Source: Pseudobdellovibrionaceae bacterium
GTDB taxonomy: Bacteria; Bdellovibrionota; Bdellovibrionia; Bdellovibrionales; JAMPXM01
DNA: 8,210 nucleotides
Assembly: GCA_022843085.1 (NCBI GenBank)
Contig: JALHOI010000125.1
Location: 1-8,210 of the forward strand
Reading direction: 5' to 3'
Part shown: in pieces, positions 7,254 through 8,210 of the stretch
Layout of the letters: every line of letters starts with the position of its first letter
How positions within the stretch are numbered: position 1 is the stretch's first letter
Position numbers and translations under genes: made by a program
Notes under the pieces: model-generated
The model's database searches: none
The model's input: the letters and a program-made list of their open reading frames with translations, nothing else
What the model was told of the DNA's origin: nothing

Positions 7254-7548
7254 GGGTCGCTACTGTGCGAGTTCTGTACCCAGTATCGGTTCTTCGACGC
7301 GTTTGCAGTCCTCGACGGAGGCTTACTCTGGTTGATTTCGTCGGCCGCGAAGCTGGTGAATCGGACATAGATGCGTAGACACGCACAAAATTACATTGGG
7401 TTCGGCTCATAAATGTCATCTTGATTCGCGGAAAGCGCCTAGCGAATGGACTGCAAAAACCAAAATAAAACCGATCGGGCGGCAGGCCATTTAGTCGTTA
7501 AGATGCGCTGAACGGTCATCACCGCCTCTTAAGCGACCTCACTGAGAA
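7254..7548. other. 295-base intergenic region with no gene found
   Basis: This stretch separates the small secreted gene from the large secreted gene. Several short frames cross it on both strands. The longest on the minus strand begins at 7419, is Arg/Thr-rich, and would overlap the signal peptide of the large secreted gene by 89 bases; none looks real. After the small gene the minus strand has CCGATCGG followed by a T-rich run (near 7450-7480). That could be a weak terminator, but the palindrome has no loop. The region probably also holds the promoter of the large secreted gene; no clear -35/-10 pair was found. Confidence 0.5.
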
Positions 7549-7953
7549 CTACTCTTCATAGACCGAATGAAGAATGGTTTCATATTCGCCAGATTTCGGG
7601 TTGAGCAATACCCATCGACGGCTTTGTCCAGAGCCTCCGTATATTTCGCTGTAGAGATCAATCGCATAAACTTGGCACTCGCTTGGTATGTTGAAGCAGC
7701 GATAAATGGACGCGACCTCGTCTTCGTTCAAGGGATTAGCGAGATCCTTGTTTCTCGCAATGAATTCGTCGAGTTGAACTTTGGTTGGCTTTTCGACTTG
7801 GCTAGAAACTTCTCTGTATCCGCCTCGCCACATTTTACGTCGGTCGTCTTTAGCAATTTTCTCGATCAGCGCTCTCTGCGCTTGGTCGTCAAGGTTTGCA
7901 AAAGCAGGAGTTGCGAAACCCATCAGTAAAGCAATCGTCAAAATAGATTTCAT
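7549..7953 (-). CDS. Small secreted protein of unknown function
   Basis: This 134-aa protein matches no family I recognise. Residues 1-19 are a textbook signal peptide (MKSILTIALLMGF with a TPAFA/N cleavage site), so the mature protein of about 115 residues is exported. Residues 24-70 are charged and probably helical. A close cysteine pair, CFNIPSEC (86-93), could form a small disulfide loop. The C-terminus (RRWVLLNPKSGEYETI) looks like a strand hairpin. The frame is open 20 codons further to 8013, but the ATG at 7953 is clearly the start because an AAAGGAAG ribosome binding site stands just before it and the signal peptide begins there. It lies 295 bases upstream of the next gene, so it may be its own transcription unit. 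Confidence 0.85.
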   Translation of the reverse strand: MKSILTIALLMGFATPAFANLDDQAQRALIEKIAKDDRRKMWRGGYREVSSQVEKPTKVQLDEFIARNKDLANPLNEDEVASIYRCFNIPSECQVYAIDLYSEIYGGSGQSRRWVLLNPKSGEYETILHSVYEE

Positions 7954-7957
7954 TAAT

Positions 7958-7965
7958 CTTCCTTT
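7958..7965 (-). promoter_or_regulatory. Ribosome binding site fixing the start of the small secreted gene
   Basis: The minus strand reads AAAGGAAG, then four bases, then ATG at 7953. This excludes the longer frame that begins at 8013. Confidence 0.7.
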
Positions 7966-8109
7966 ATTCGAATTGTGGTGCGGGTAAAGCGTCGGACGCC
8001 CTGCACGTAGCAAGGTTGGCCACAGCTGTCGATAAAAAATGAAATGGAATGCGGGCGAGCCGCTAGTCTGCGTTCGTATGAGATTTGGATCTATCGCAAT
8101 GGGTTAAGG

Positions 8110-8123
8110 CGGCGAGGACGCCG
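8110..8123. repeat. Short inverted repeat (5-base stem)
   Basis: CGGCG at 8110-8114 pairs with CGCCG at 8119-8123 across an AGGA loop. Alone it is too short to be meaningful, but it is the first of three inverted repeats in a row before the window ends. Confidence 0.4.
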
Positions 8124-8152
8124 ACGCAAGTCGCCAGGTGCCAGGTCCCGAT

Positions 8153-8174
8153 CTTCGCGCAGGCGTGCGCGAAG
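8153..8174. repeat. Perfect 9-base inverted repeat, hairpin 1
   Basis: CTTCGCGCA (8153-8161) is the exact reverse complement of TGCGCGAAG (8166-8174), with a 4-base loop GGCG. The stem is GC-rich and should be stable as RNA. No T-run follows on either strand, so it is not a simple intrinsic terminator. Confidence 0.75.
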
Positions 8175-8185
8175 CAGCGAAGGCC

Positions 8186-8207
8186 GAACACCCTTCGCAG
8201 GGTGTTC
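8186..8207. repeat. Perfect 9-base inverted repeat, hairpin 2
   Basis: GAACACCCT (8186-8194) is the exact reverse complement of AGGGTGTTC (8199-8207), with a TCGC loop. It lies 11 bases after hairpin 1 and has the same stem and loop lengths. The window ends three bases later, so whether a T-run or more repeats follow cannot be seen. Confidence 0.75.
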
Positions 8208-8210
8208 ACC

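Noticed and set aside
6777..7370. 197-residue plus-strand frame
   Set aside because: It lies antisense to the large secreted gene, whose signal peptide and composition are far more protein-like; the plus frame has erratic Cys, Arg and Trp content.
7165..7419. 84-residue minus-strand frame upstream of the large secreted gene
   Set aside because: Arg/Thr-rich composition with no signal or domain, no ribosome binding site, and an 89-base overlap with the well supported signal peptide of the next gene.
8039..8107. 22-codon plus-strand frame beginning ATGAAATGG
   Set aside because: No ribosome binding site and nothing recognisable; a frame this short is expected by chance.
8101..8210. Integron attC site or CRISPR repeat at the right edge
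   Set aside because: No attC core pair (GTTRRRY / RYYYAAC) flanks the hairpins, no integrase or cassette is seen, and there are no regularly spaced direct repeats with spacers.

Overview
The window reads as ordinary bacterial chromosome from a Gram-negative (diderm) organism. Five of the nine genes look built for export or carry export-type cysteine patterns. Base composition is balanced, TTCGA/GATCG words are frequent, and there are many small lineage-specific secreted proteins whose mature N-terminus starts near a Cys-Glu-x-Ile-Phe motif. This resembles Bdellovibrio-type bacteria (Bdellovibrionota), but that placement is an inference; the sequence holds no rRNA or other marker.

Layout. On the + strand at the left edge, a TauE/SafE-type anion exporter (about 82-903) overlaps a small DUF1634-like membrane protein (896-1264). 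This pair is known from many genomes. Everything else that codes is on the - strand. Reading in the transcription direction (right to left): a small secreted protein (7953-7549), a 385-residue secreted protein (7253-6096), a 157-residue two-cysteine protein with a doubtful N-terminus (5958-5485), a secreted coiled-coil protein (5371-4508), a secreted protein with a protein-kinase-like glycine loop that overlaps the previous gene by 4 bases (4511-3852), a NADH-dehydrogenase-like flavoprotein of the family often fused to SelD (3813-2734), and a DAO-fold FAD oxidoreductase that lacks the Rieske domain expected in its family (2476-1247). The last gene runs 18 bases into the end of the DUF1634 gene, so the two strands converge with overlapping 3' ends.

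The two flavoproteins beside a sulfite/organosulfonate-type exporter could form a redox or sulfur-related neighbourhood, but only proximity supports this. The secreted genes form a likely envelope or secreted module of unknown role. Its most interesting member is the kinase-like protein.

The right end (8110-8210) contains no gene. It holds a GC-rich series of inverted repeats in which CTTCGC/GCGAAG occurs four times in alternating orientation, giving mutually exclusive hairpins. This may be a structured RNA or an intergenic repeat cut off by the window edge. No tRNA, rRNA, CRISPR array, insertion sequence, phage gene or convincing intrinsic terminator was seen.
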